DNA of 64,000 bases from contig NC_057807.1 of the NCBI RefSeq assembly GCF_018294505.1, positions 265,403,306 through 265,467,305 on the forward strand, given 5' to 3'. The DNA comes from Triticum aestivum (lineage: Eukaryota > Streptophyta > Magnoliopsida > Poales > Poaceae). Shown piece after piece: positions 10,816-22,099 of the stretch; the first letter of the stretch is position 1; every line of letters begins with the position of its first letter. Both the position numbers and the translations under genes were made by a program. Under the pieces are notes generated by a model. It saw only the letters and a program-made list of their open reading frames with translations, was not told the origin of the DNA and did no database searches.

Positions 10816-12833
10816 TTAAGCCGATTCCGACTTGGTGTACATCCTAATGGCAACAGCCAGACCAAGTATGGCCAGGGGAACAAGGAACTGGAGGATCTTG
10901 ATGATGAACTCGGGGGTCTTGTCTTGGTTGTAGTGTGGTTGCTTCGGCAGAGTGTACTTCGTCCGGGCAGGTATCGTGGTCGCGTCCATGTCGCCGACAT
11001 AGTACTCGTCCAGCATCGCACGGGCGGTGGTGCTGTGACCGACATCCTCAAAGTCATCGGTTGCGTCCTTGGCTGTAAAAGGGCCCACGTGTTAATGCAA
11101 ATTATTAGGCTAAATCACAAGTTCACAACCTCTGCAAGCATGGCATCGCAAGAAGGCATTACCAGTCGAGGACAACAGTACATCATCACCTCCAGGGTGA
11201 TCCTCCAAAAACTTGGTCACATCGTATACCTGAACATTAGAACACAGTGTCAGTGATTGTTTTTCTCAAGGAGGAACAAAATTTATAACCATTCTCCTCT
11301 AAACAAAATTTATAACCATTGTAAGCCTCACTACTGACATAAAAGTAACAGCGTTAATTAAAGAGCATTGCCACATTGCTCCTGCCATATATAACAAGTA
11401 CAAGAAGAAAGCAGCCCTTTCAACGTGAATAAAGGCTAATCAAATCTATCTTTATGAAATATAAGCCTGCTTATAGAGAACTTTCAGGTTCCGAAGAAAG
11501 ATAAACATGAAAAATTCACCTTAAACTACACCAGTTCGCAAAGCTTAAACAAAAATAAAATGAGTTCTTTTGGGCTAAAATAAATGTTAAAGACTTGCTT
11601 TTCATTGGTACACATGGATAAAGGGTAATGATGAACATAATTTAAAATCTTTTGCATCCTCATATGTAAAGGCACACCGTAAGATGATATCTTAAGCCAA
11701 GACCTAAGTGTTGTTACTGTAAGGCAGATTTTTTGGATGCATAAAACATGAAAAAGAAAAACTTCCCCTCAAAAAAAAACCATGATAAAAGATTCAGATT
11801 TATGTCCAGAACTCAGATGGAGAAATGGAAAAAGTTTACAAATGCGATTCTTACGGGGGTAAAATATAGTCATAGAGAATGAAGAATGAATCTCAATTGG
11901 TCTGGGACCTGAGAGTTTAGTTCTCGTCTGAAAGACTGAAACTGTCAAAAATATCATCTAATCACTGGTAAGTAACCTCTTGTTTTTTCCTAGAAAGGGC
12001 AACATAACACTCGAGAACCAAACATGCAACTATTTTTACATAGCAAAAGGTTAACTAGTGAATCTACGGCAACCAAACGGGCAAATCTTTTTTGCCTACC
12101 AGCTCGAGCAGGATCAACTAGAAGAAGGTTGCACGGCTATATAAACGCAATTTATCGGTTCTGACCTTGTGTGCTGGTCTGGACTGTGGTTGTATCCGTA
12201 CTCTGGCTTTATTTATATAAAAGCAGGGTGAAAGCCTAATTTCTTCTGACTACCATCAGAAAATTATGTTCAAAGAGGTACCAACTCTTGTCTGGATAAA
12301 AGTGTTCCGACCTTGTATAAAGCGGGGTACTCAGTAATTTATCGGTTCCGACGGGGTGGAAATTCTGGAAGTAAAACCAGAGTGTGTAATCTCTCAGACC
12401 AATTCACAATTCAAATAGGTACCAACTCTTGTCTGGATATTTACCCCAGGAATCGCTCGACATGTACTAAACCAAACTGATTCTTCTTCAACACATAACC
12501 AATAACTCAAGTAATAGTCCGACGGTACTGGGCAGATCTGCCGGCGGATGTACTCTAATCGTACCAGGCCAGCACGTAACATGTATCAATTGCTTAGCCA
12601 AATGCTTTGGCAAATCGATTAGGGCATGTTGTGCTGCAAGCTACCAGTATCGCGACCCTCCGAGAGAAAGAAAGAAAGACTGAATCTTGGCGTAACAGTA
12701 ATCGCAAGGAAACAATCAGGAGGGCCAGCGGGGAGAAGATGTGTGCGTATACCTTGCCGGCGATGATGAGCCAGCAGTCGTCCTTGGTGTTGTGCTTGGA
12801 CACCTCCTCCAGGGTCAGCGCCGCCTTGGACAT
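10816..12833 (-). CDS. Cytochrome b5, tail-anchored ER isoform (3 exons)
   Basis: A small haem protein of the ER that passes electrons to fatty-acid desaturases, hydroxylases and P450s. Exons (minus): 12753-12833, 11163-11229, 10816-11072, joined at GT-AG borders with matching phases, giving 134 aa. The start ATG opens MSKAALTLEEVSKHNTKDDC. Exon 2 carries the HPGG haem motif (His38) and exon 3 carries DVGHS (His62), the two axial ligands. A hydrophobic C-terminal helix (about 105-128, LVPLAILGLAVAI) and a short polar tail (KSESA) mark a tail-anchored ER protein. Residue 50 is Ala (SSTAKDATDD) where many homologues have Gly; this is conservative. Intron 1 is 1523 bp and intron 2 is 90 bp. The gene looks intact and is the first of three host genes here, all on the minus strand. 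Its paralogue number cannot be set from sequence alone. Confidence 0.95.
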
Positions 12834-13010
12834 CTTCCTCCTGCTTCTCCTCTGCCTGGTTGAGTTGATACGAGACTGGGATTCGCAGCCGCAGATCCGC
12901 AAGACCTCAAGCTGCTGCTGCTGTTGCTGCTACCTGAGAAGAATCCGGCAGGTAAAGGTGGGTGGCGATGCGATGTGAATCTGGCTGGGGATACGATTGC
13001 GCTTCTCTCC

Positions 13011-13020
13011 TTTTTATAAG
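13011..13020 (-). promoter_or_regulatory. TATA box of the cytochrome b5 gene
   Basis: On the minus strand this reads CTTATAAAAA, about 180 bp upstream of the start codon. With a start site about 30 bp further on, the 5' UTR would be about 150 bp and GC-rich with CTG/CAG repeats near 12910-12925. Confidence 0.65.
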
Positions 13021-13089
13021 AAAAATCGCGAGGAGACGAGAGGAAGCGCTCGGCAACAACCACAAGTCCAACTCCACCCGAATTGCGTT

Positions 13090-13440
13090 TCTTCCTCTTG
13101 TTGTTCCCGCATGCCCGGCCCGTGGTGGGCCTGCACCAGCACGCGGCCCGCCTAGGGCCGTGCCTGGGCCATGAGGCTGTGCAGCGTGTCGGCACAGCAC
13201 GGCCCGTTTACTTTTAAAAAGATCAGATTATTTTTTGTGTATTAGCCTAAAAAACAGCACAATAAGCCCAAAACAGCCCAAAATTAGACGGGCTGGTGGG
13301 CTAAATGTGCCGGTGGGCCGGCCCGTTTTCTTGTATGACGTGTTTGGGCCAGGGAGCACATCACGCATGTTGGCCCGGCACGGTCCGTGTAGTTAGCGTG
13401 CCTGGCCTGTATAACCCAGTTCGGGGAGTGTCATGTTAGC
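13090..13440. other. GC-rich decayed repeat upstream of cytochrome b5
   Basis: Dense in CGGCCCG, GGGCCGTGCC and GGCACGG words with GGCCCGTTT near both 13200 and 13320 in the same orientation. The texture resembles widespread grass hAT-type MITE families built around CGTGCCGGCCCG. I could not find paired terminal repeats or a target duplication, so the class is uncertain. Confidence 0.3.
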
Positions 13441-13951
13441 CCATCTGGCCAGGTTTGCACATACTCAGCTGAACCCAACTCTTTTGTGTGGACTCGCTTC
13501 TCTAGTCCAAGAGAGGGAGGAGTAGATTTTTCTACTTAAAGAAACTAGATTTATTATATTATAAATGTTTATCAGAAGTACAAAGCACCCTAAACATAAT
13601 AAATTTTACATTGAGGACCTTGTGCCATCAAACGAGCATTACCGCCCTGAAGGAGCCGCCGACGCGTCGTTGTTGACGTGTATCTATCAGAGTCGGCTTT
13701 ACCTTGTTGATAACAGTCGGGAAGTCTCCATGCACGTGCCCCTAAGGACTAGTGCCCCAAAGCCGCATTTATCACCATTGAACACTTGAATCGGTCCAAA
13801 TCGCCTCACACCCTTGGTGTCTCAAGGATACGATAGGAATCTACCCAGGAGCTTCGCTGACTCCATCCCAATGGACAAACTCGAGGAGGACCATAGCCCG
13901 AAAGATGAAACATGTTGAGCAATGTATCAAGAATACTATTGCAGAAAAAAA
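13441..13951. other. Unassigned sequence before the CACTA relic
   Basis: No gene seen. The stretch 13600-13930 is moderately GC-rich and could be a repeat or gene relic on the minus strand, but no frame stays open and no domain is recognised. Confidence 0.3.
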
Positions 13952-15086
13952 TCAACATACATTATATCTATGGTGTGACAAGTGTTTAAATGTAGCTATT
14001 ATGGCAAGTATCAGAATATAGGTTTCCTTTTCCAACTTGTTACCACCTTTTTCCTTCCTCGGGATGATAGGTGGCAACACATTTACACTGTCCAAGATTT
14101 CGTGCTCCATCTTCGGCTCCGACTTAGGACGAAACTCAACTTCTTCATTCAAGTTTTCCTCATCTTGCCTCCAAGGGTGGGCCATTGGAAGCCACATTTG
14201 GGGTCCCATATACATGATTTTTTTACTTGAAGTAATCGTTGACTACTTGTCTCATCTTTGCAAGTAACACATCCTTTGTACCTGCTTCTAGTCTGGCAGG
14301 ATTGGTATCCATATGAAGGATAATAACTAACCGTTGTTAATAACATTGCTTTTAGTTTGAAGTATTGTTGTTTGTCAGCATCCCAGACCCAAGCCGCCTT
14401 GACGCAAAGTGTCTCCACTTCATCCTTAAGTAGTTGGTGATACAAGTTAAGATTCATGCCAGGTTGCTTAGGCCTTGGATCAACTTAGCCATGTGTATGT
14501 ATTTTCGCTTCATGCAAACCCACGATGGAAGGTTGTACAACCAAATAACCACAAGCCATGTGTCATGTCTGCAACTCAAGTTACCAAATGGAGTGATTCT
14601 CAATAGTCATACCAATCATTACCTTTCTTGGGTCATCACCAAACTACACTTTGAACTTACTTTTGACTGCGTCCCACTGGCGAGCATCGGTCAGGTGTGT
14701 AAGCACAACAACTCCATTATTTTACCCTTCCGCGTGCCAACACATCAACTTCGACTTATTCTTATTACAAAACATAAGCCTCAAACAGGGAAATATGGAA
14801 GACACCAACCTTTCTGAGAAGACAACCTTTTCTTCTTCTTCGTGGTTGTAATTTTTTATTTTCTACCACGTCTCCCAACAATGTGCCACTATTATCTTTC
14901 GTATCATTATCGTCCGTCGTATCCCCACTGTGTGATATCCAATGTGTATAACCATTAGAAAAAAAACCTCTTCACCAAATGATATTGCAATTCATCTTTC
15001 ATTCTAACCATTCTCGTGTTGTCACAACTACAACATGGACAACACATCTTTCGTCTTCCATTGACCTCCATGTGTTGGAGGGTGAC
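13952..15086 (-). pseudogene. CACTA (En/Spm) transposase relic, main part
   Basis: Minus-strand translation shows pieces of a TNP2-type transposase. From 15086 downward comes the transposase-associated zinc domain (CCPCCSCDN, then ELQYHLVKR and GYTHWISHSGD in a shifted frame). Near 14540-14360 comes a region like the DDE core (CTTFHRGFA, then MNLNLYHQLLKDEV). Near 14380-14150 comes YFKLKAMLLTTV...YPSYGY...GCVTCKDETSSQRL, the Transposase_21 zinc segment. Near 13960-14010 comes NTCHTIDIMYV. Several frameshifts and stops break it. The N-terminal part lies at 54521-54691, separated by the Athila insertion. No CACTA ends were identified. Confidence 0.8.
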
Positions 15087-16563
15087 TGATGACCCACAAG
15101 TATATGGGATCAATTGTAGCCCTTTTTGATAAGTAAAAGTGTCAAACCCAACGAGGAGTAGAAGGAAATGACAAGTGGTTTTCAGCAAGGTAATCTCTGC
15201 AAGTGCTGAAATTGTAATTAACAGAGTAGTTTGATAGCAAGATAATTTCTAACGAGCAAGTAACGGTAGTAGTAACAAAATTGCAGCAAGGTAGCCCAAT
15301 CCTTTTGAGGCAAAGGACAGGCCAAAACAGTCTCTTATGATAAGCAAAGTGTTCTTGAGGGTACACGGGAATTTCGTCTAGTCACTTTCATCATGTTGGC
15401 TCAATTCGTGTTCGCTACTTTGATAATTTGGTATGTGGGTGGACCGGTGCTTCGGTGTTGTTCTTACTTGAACAAACCTTCTACTTATGATTAACCCCCT
15501 CGCAAGCATCCGCAACTACGAGAAAAGTATTAAGAATAAATTCTAACCATAGCATTAAACTTTTGGATCCAATCTGTCCCTTACAGAGTAGCGCATAAAC
15601 TAGGGTTTAAGCTTCTATCACTCTCGCAACCCATCATCTAATAACTACTCCACAATGCATTGCCTTAGGCCCAAATATGGTGAAGTGGCATGTAGTCGAC
15701 GTTCACTTGACACCACTAACGGAATCACAACATACATATCATCAAAATATCGAACACATATCAAGTTCACATGATTACTTGCAACATTATTTCTCCCGTG
15801 ACCTCAAGAACAAAATTACTACTCACAAATGATAATCATGCTCAAGATCAGAGAGGTATTAAATAGCATAATGGATCTGAACATATAATCTTCCACCAAA
15901 TAAACCATATAGTAATCAACTACAAGATGTAATCAACACTACTAGTCACCCACAAGCACCAATATATAGTTCCGGTACAAAGATTGAACACAAGAGATGA
16001 ACTAGGGTTTGAGAGGAGATGGTGTTGTTGAAGATGTTGATGGAGATAACCCTCCCCAAGATGGGAGAGTTGTTGGTGATGATGATGACGATGACGCTTG
16101 CCAAAAGTGCTCCTTGCCAAGTTCCGCCTCAAGACGGCGGCGCTTCATCCCGAAAGTCCTCTCCTTATATTTTTTCTAGGTTAAAATGACTTATGTACTA
16201 GAAGAGGGGAACCGGAGGTGGGCCTGGATGAGCACAACCCACCAGGGCGTGCCTGGGGGCCCAGGCGCGCCCTGGTGTCTTGTGCTCACCAGGGTGGCCC
16301 CCTCCGGTACTTATTTGCTCCAGTATTTCTTATTTATTCCATAAAAAATCCTCGTGAAGTTTCAGCTTATTTGGAGTTGTGCAGAATAGGTAGCCTGACG
16401 TAACTTTTTCAGGTCCAGATTTCCAGCTGCCAGAATTCTCCCCTTTTGTGTGTACCTTGCATAGTATAAGAGAAAAGGCATTAGAGTTACTCCAAAAAGC
16501 ATTATTATGCAATAAAACAACATAAATAACAGTAGGTAAACATGATGCAAAATGGACGTATCA
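15087..16563 (-). repeat. Athila-lineage 3' LTR
   Basis: A 1477-bp copy of 52999-54515. Compared with the 5' LTR it lacks about 40 bp in the GC-rich part near 16090-16140. It contains a GC hairpin at 16230-16287. Confidence 0.93.
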
Positions 16564-18065
16564 ACTCCCTCAAGCTTGGACCTCGCTTGTCCTCAAGCGA
16601 AAACCTTAATCGAAAAACATGTCCACATGCTTAGAGAGAGAGGTGTCGATAAAAACAAAATACGGACATGGAAGCATCATGTAAATTATTATGACAGCAA
16701 CAAACTTTAACATAGAACTTTTATCATAAACTTCTCATGAAAAAGTAACAGTTCATCACAACATCGAAGTATTAAGCATAAACTCTATTGGAAACCAACA
16801 AACTATGTTCTCAGTCAACCTTGCAACTACAATTCATCATCTTTTTAGGAAGGGTCACATATCGGAGCCTTTAGGCAAGTCCACATACTCAACCATCATT
16901 TAGTCTTCTATGATTGCTAATACTCACTATGTACACATGAGCAAAATGTTTCAACCGGACACATAGAAAGATAGGGGCCTATAGTTTCGCCTCCCAACAT
17001 ATTCACCTCAGGGGTGATGTCAACAATAATGGCTCATGCTACCCATATTCAACTGGATATATGTGCCTAGATCTTTCCTCACCACGTGATGCTTGCCAAA
17101 GGAGAAAATAAAAAGTAATAGAGAGAAGAACTTTGACTCTTGCATGAAAGTAAATACATAAAAGTAAAAGATAGGCCCTTCGCAGAGGGAAGCAGAGGTT
17201 GCCATGCGCTTTTTGTTTGTATGTTCAACCCCTTAGTGCAAGAGAACGACACGTTATATTGCCCCTTATGATGGCAACCTTTATTATGCAGTCTGTCGCC
17301 TTTATTCTTCACCATCACAAGTTCGTACAACGCTCAAGTTTCTCTTACACTAAATGATCTAACACTTTTAGAAGTAATTTTTATTGGCTTATTGCACCGA
17401 TGACAACTTACTTGAAGGATCTTACTCAATCCATAGGTAGGTATAGTGGACTCTCAAAATAAGATTTGGGATTAAGGGTTTTGGATGCACAAGTAGTATC
17501 TCTACTTAGTGCGGAATTTTAGTCTAGCAAAGATGGGGGGTAAGCACCACATGTTGAAGGATCTATGACAATATAACTTCTATGTGAATATGAACAGACA
17601 TAAATCATTACGTTGTCTTCCTTGTCCAATGTCAACAATTTGGGCATATAATATTTTGATGGGTGCTCACAATTATGAAAGATTTCCAGGATAGTGTATT
17701 TGCATGTGAATCTTCTCTTCCCTTATTAATTCTTCATGAGTTGCATCATTGACCAATGCTATGTTTGTCAATCTACAATAAAATTTTCTGCTTATACTTT
17801 TCCTTGTGTAATGTCATCACTTACTATAAGATTAGCATATGATCTTTTTCATTTATTTCCTTTCTTTTTATTGAAACATGAAAGTAAAAGAAGCAAAACT
17901 CAAACTAAACTTTATTATATATCTCGCACATGATAACAAAGATAGATCACTAAGAAAACTCTCGAAAAGAAAGGATCGAACTAAACTTTTATTCATCTAA
18001 AGGAAAAGATAACTATGGATCAAACTAAGAAAAGTAAATGCAAAAGATAGTGGAGGTGATACGAT
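16564..18065 (-). other. Athila internal 3' non-coding region
   Basis: AT-rich and without a supported gene. It starts, next to the LTR, with the purine tract (minus strand AAGCTTGAGGGAGT). Elements of this lineage usually have a long untranslated stretch between integrase or ORF3 and the 3' LTR, and the position fits that. Confidence 0.6.
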
Positions 18066-18165
18066 ACCGGGGCACCTCCAGTGCCCATACCCGATACTCA
18101 ATTTTCTTTGGGTGATGAAGAAGGAGGTGGCGGTGATGGAGCGGTAGCGATCCTGTCCTTCGGGA

Positions 18166-18504
18166 TCAAGAGATTCTCCAATCTACGGATGACGCTCCGG
18201 AGGAAGGTGGCGTGTTCTCGATGTAGAATATTTTCACGAGTGAGATATTTATTTTGCACACGAACTGTTTCAATGATCGTGAAGGCTGCAATCTCAGTGG
18301 GGGTAAGATGAGCATAATAAGGTCAAGGGTATTTTCTTCCTCCTCCTCAGCAGGCAGTGCTTGCTCAATCACCGGCGTTTGATCTCCAGTGGCCTCCTTG
18401 CCCTTGTCCTCCTTGGCGGCTCCAACGGGCTCTTCCCTCTTCAGCTCGATCTTCATCAACCAAGCATCCTCTTCCACGGTGTTAGAGGAAGAAGAATAAG
18501 ACAT
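18166..18504 (-). pseudogene. Small accessory ORF downstream of Athila integrase
   Basis: From ATG 18504 (MSYSSSSNTVEEDAWLMKIE) the frame runs to a stop at 18166. It is acidic and lysine/glutamate-rich (a run of five Glu; LKREEPVGAAKEDKGKEA) with no membrane segment. It lies between integrase and the 3' LTR, where Athila elements may carry an env-like or other ORF3. In a shifted frame the coding potential continues (ESLDPEGQDRYRSITATSFF) to about 18066, so a frameshift near 18166 is likely. I recall similar proteins from other wheat gypsy elements, but know of no function. Confidence 0.55.
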
Positions 18505-18846
18505 GATGCCTGGCTTAACATATCTGACAGAAAACAACGAGAAAAGAAAACAGGAGATTTCTCCGCAATACGGAGGTCAACAGGTTTGGGGGGGTATATA
18601 AAGATTTTTATGTTGGTAAACAAGCAAACGGAAGAAAAACAGAGTCCGGAAGGTACCCGAGGTGGGCACAACCCACCTGGGCGCGCCTGGCAAGCCATGC
18701 GTGCCCCGGTGTCTTGTGCCCACCAGGGTCACCTTCCTGGTAGTTTCTTATTTTCCTTATTTTTAAAATATTCCAAAACTGACAATAAATATTTTTGCGG
18801 ATTTTTGGGAGTCCATTTACTTACCGTATCACGTACCTCCTCTTTT

Positions 18847-20207
18847 TCACGATTCTGGAGTGTTCCGGAAGGTTTCTTTTATGTGTTCTTCCGGCGTCAT
18901 AGTTTGGATAATATTACTTTCAACATTAATGGGCTTACCTGAGATATAATGTTTTATTCGTTGCCCATTGACAACCTTCGGGTTAGTACCTTTGGCATTA
19001 TTTATTTTGATAGATCCAGAACAATAAACCTCCTCGATAACATAGGGTCCTTCCCATTTGGAGAGGAGTTTTCCTGCAAAGAATCTGAAACGAGAGTTGT
19101 ACAAAAGAACAACATATTCTCCAACTTTGAACTCACGCTTTTGGATTCTTTTGTCATGCCACCTTTTAACTTTTTCTTTAAATAACTTGGCATTTTCATA
19201 AGCTTGGGTTCTCCATCCATCTAATGAGCTGATATCAAATAATCTTTCCACCAGCAAGTTTGAAATCATGGTTGAGTTCTTTAATTTCCCAATATGCTTT
19301 GTGTTCTAACTCAAGAGGCAATTGCCAAGCTTTTCCATAAACCATTTTATAAGGAGACATACACATAGGATTTTTATATGCTGTTCTATAAGCCCAAAGA
19401 GAATCATCTAGTTTCTTAGACCAATTCTTCCAGGACCTATTGATAGTCTTTTGTAAAATTAGTTTTATTTCTCTATTGCTAAGTTCAACTTGACCACTAG
19501 ACTGGGGATGATAAGGTGATGCAATTCTATGGTGAACATCATACTTGGCAAGCATTTCACGGAAAGCACCGTGAATAAAGTGTGAACCAACACCAGTCAT
19601 TAAATATCTAGGGACTCCAAACCTTGGGAAAAAACTTCCTTAAGCATTTTAATAGAGGTGTTGTGATCGGCACTACTAGTTGGAATAGTTTCTACCCACT
19701 TAGTAACATAATCAACAGCAACAAAAATATGAGTATGCCCATTAGAGGAAGGAAAAGGTCCCATGAAATCAAATGCCCAAACATCAAATGGTTCAATAGC
19801 AAGTGAATAATTCATAGTCATTTCTTGACGCTTACCGATATTACCTATTCTTTCGCATTCATCACAAGATAAGACGAACTTACGGGCATCCTTGAAGATA
19901 GTAGGCCAATAAAACCCAGATTGCAATACCTTATGAGCAGTCTTGTCTCCCGCATGATGCCCTCCATAAGCTTTGGAGTGACATTTATGTAGGATTTGTT
20001 CCTGTTCATGCTCAGGTACACAACGTCTAATAATACCATCTACTCCTTTATAAAGATGTGGGTCATCCCAAAAGTAATGTCTTAAATCATAGAAGAATTT
20101 TTTCTTTTGTTGGTATGTAAAACTAGGTGGTATGTATTTAGCAACAATATAATTAGCATAGTCAGCATACCAGGTGTACTATTAGAAACATTTATTGCAG
20201 CTAACTG
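18847..20207 (-). pseudogene. Athila-lineage integrase (broken)
   Basis: Joins element DNA to the host in a working copy. Reading down from 20207: YADYANYIVAKYIPPSFTY spacer, the zinc-binding part near 19960-19860 (CDECERIG), and the core from about 19790 (FDFMGPFPSSNGHTHIFVAV, first catalytic D). Next come [17 protein letters not shown] near 19600-19550 and [15 protein letters not shown] with the third catalytic residue E. A C-terminal segment with YNSRFRFFAGKLLSKWEGPY ends near 18850. The second catalytic Asp is missing: family members read MTDGGSHF where this copy reads MTGVGSHF. Stops or frameshifts fall near 19600 and 19250. The upstream end is cut at 20207 by the Angela insertion. Confidence 0.85.
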
Positions 20208-21941
20208 TGTTGGGGAACATAGCATGCAATTTCAAAAAAATTCCTACGATCACGCAAGATATATCTAGGAGATGCACGACAATGAGAGGGGGAGAGTGTG
20301 TCCACGTACCCTCGTAGACCAAAAGCGGAAGCGTTAGTAAACGTGGTTGATGTAGTCGAACGTCTTCACGGTCCAACCGATCCAAGTACCGAACGTACGG
20401 CACCTCCGTGTTCAGCACACGTTCAGCTCCATGACGTCCCTCAACTCTTGATCCAGCAGAGGGTCGACGGAGAGTTTTGTCAGCACGACGGCATGATGAT
20501 GGTGTTGATGATGTGATCCGCGCGGGGCTTCACCTAAGCACTACGATGATACTATCGGAGAAGTAAACGGTGGAGGGGGCACCGCTCAAGGCTAAGAATA
20601 ACTGTTGTGCTTTGGGGTGCCCCCCTACCCCCGTATATAAAGTAGGGGGGAGGAGGCGGCCGGCCTAGAGGGGGCGCGCCAAGGGGGGAGTCCTACTAGG
20701 ACTCCTAGTCCTAGTAGGATTCCCCTCTCCTTTCCAGAGAAAGGGGGAAGGGGAAAGAGGTGGAGGAGAAGAAGGAAAGGGGGTTCGTGCCCCCACCCCT
20801 AGTACAATTCTTTTTGGGCTTGCGGGGCGCGCGCCACCACCTCGCCGCCGGCCTCCTCTCTCCACTAGGGCCCATGAAGTCCCAATAGTCCCCCGGGGGT
20901 TCCGGTAACCTCCCGGTACTCAGAAACTTATCCGATACTTCCCGAAACCATTCCAGTGTCCGAATGTAACCTTTCAATATATCAATATTTACCTCTCGAC
21001 CATTTCGAGACTCCTCGTCATGTCCGTGATCTCATCTGGGACTCCGAACAAACTTCGGTCACCAAAACACATAACTCATAATACAAATCATCATCGAACG
21101 TTAAGCATGCGGACCCTACAAGTTCGAGAACTATGAAGACATGATTGAGACACATCTCCGATCAATAACCAATAGCGGAACCTGGGTGCTCATATTGGCT
21201 CCTACATATTTTACGAAGATCTTTATCGGTCAAATCACACAACAACATACATTGTTCCCTTTGTCATTGGTATGTTACTTGCCCAAGATTCGATCGTCGG
21301 TATCATCATACCTAGTTCAATCTCGTTACCGACAAGTCTCTTTACTCGTTCCGTGATGCTTTATCCCGCAGCTAACTCATTAGTCACATTGCTTGCAAGG
21401 CTTATAGTGATGAGCATTACCAAGAGGGCCCAGAGATACCTCTCCGATACACATAGTGACAAAATCCTATTCTCGATCTATGCCAACCCAACAAACACCT
21501 TTGGCGACACCTGTAGAGCATCTTTATAATCACCCAGTTACCTTGTGACGTTTGATAGCACACAAGGTGTTCCTCCGGTATTCGGGAGTTGCATAATCTT
21601 ATAGTCAGAGGAACATGTATATGTCATGAAGAAAGCAATAGCAATAAAACTTAACGATTGTTATGCTAAGCTAACGGATGGGTCTTGTACATCGCATCAT
21701 TCTCTAAATGTGATCTCATTCATCAAATGACAACACATGTGTATGGTCAGGAAACATAACCATCTTTGTTTAACGAGCTAGTCAAGTAGAGGCATACTAG
21801 AGACACTTTGTTTTGTCTATGTATTCACACATGTACTAAGTTTCTGGTTAATACAATTCTAGCATGAATAATAAACATTTATCATGATATAAGGAAATAT
21901 AAATAACAACTTTATTATTGCCTTAGGGCATATTTCCTTCA
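20208..21941 (-). repeat. Angela 3' LTR, full length
   Basis: 1734 bp, TG...CA on the minus strand. A purine tract (GTGCAAGTGGGAGAG on the minus strand) abuts it at 21942. It contains the CCCCCGTATATAAAG-type TATA segment near 20630 (minus TTTATATACGGGGG). Confidence 0.9.
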
Positions 21942-22099
21942 CTCTCCCACTTGCACTAGAGTCAATAATCTAGTTCACATCGCCATGTGAATTAACACCA
22001 ATAGTTCACATCGCCATGTGACCAACAACCAAAGGGTTTACTAGAGTCAATAATCTAGTTCACATCGCTATGTGATTCACACCCAAAGAGTACTAAGGT

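Noticed and set aside
12607..12978. Plus-strand frame across cytochrome b5 exon 1
   Set aside because: Antisense to a confirmed exon and its leader. The Cys run comes from a CTG repeat.
18361..18942. Plus-strand frame of 193 codons over the Athila 3' region
   Set aside because: It runs antisense to the accessory ORF and integrase tail and through the GC hairpin. No domain is seen.
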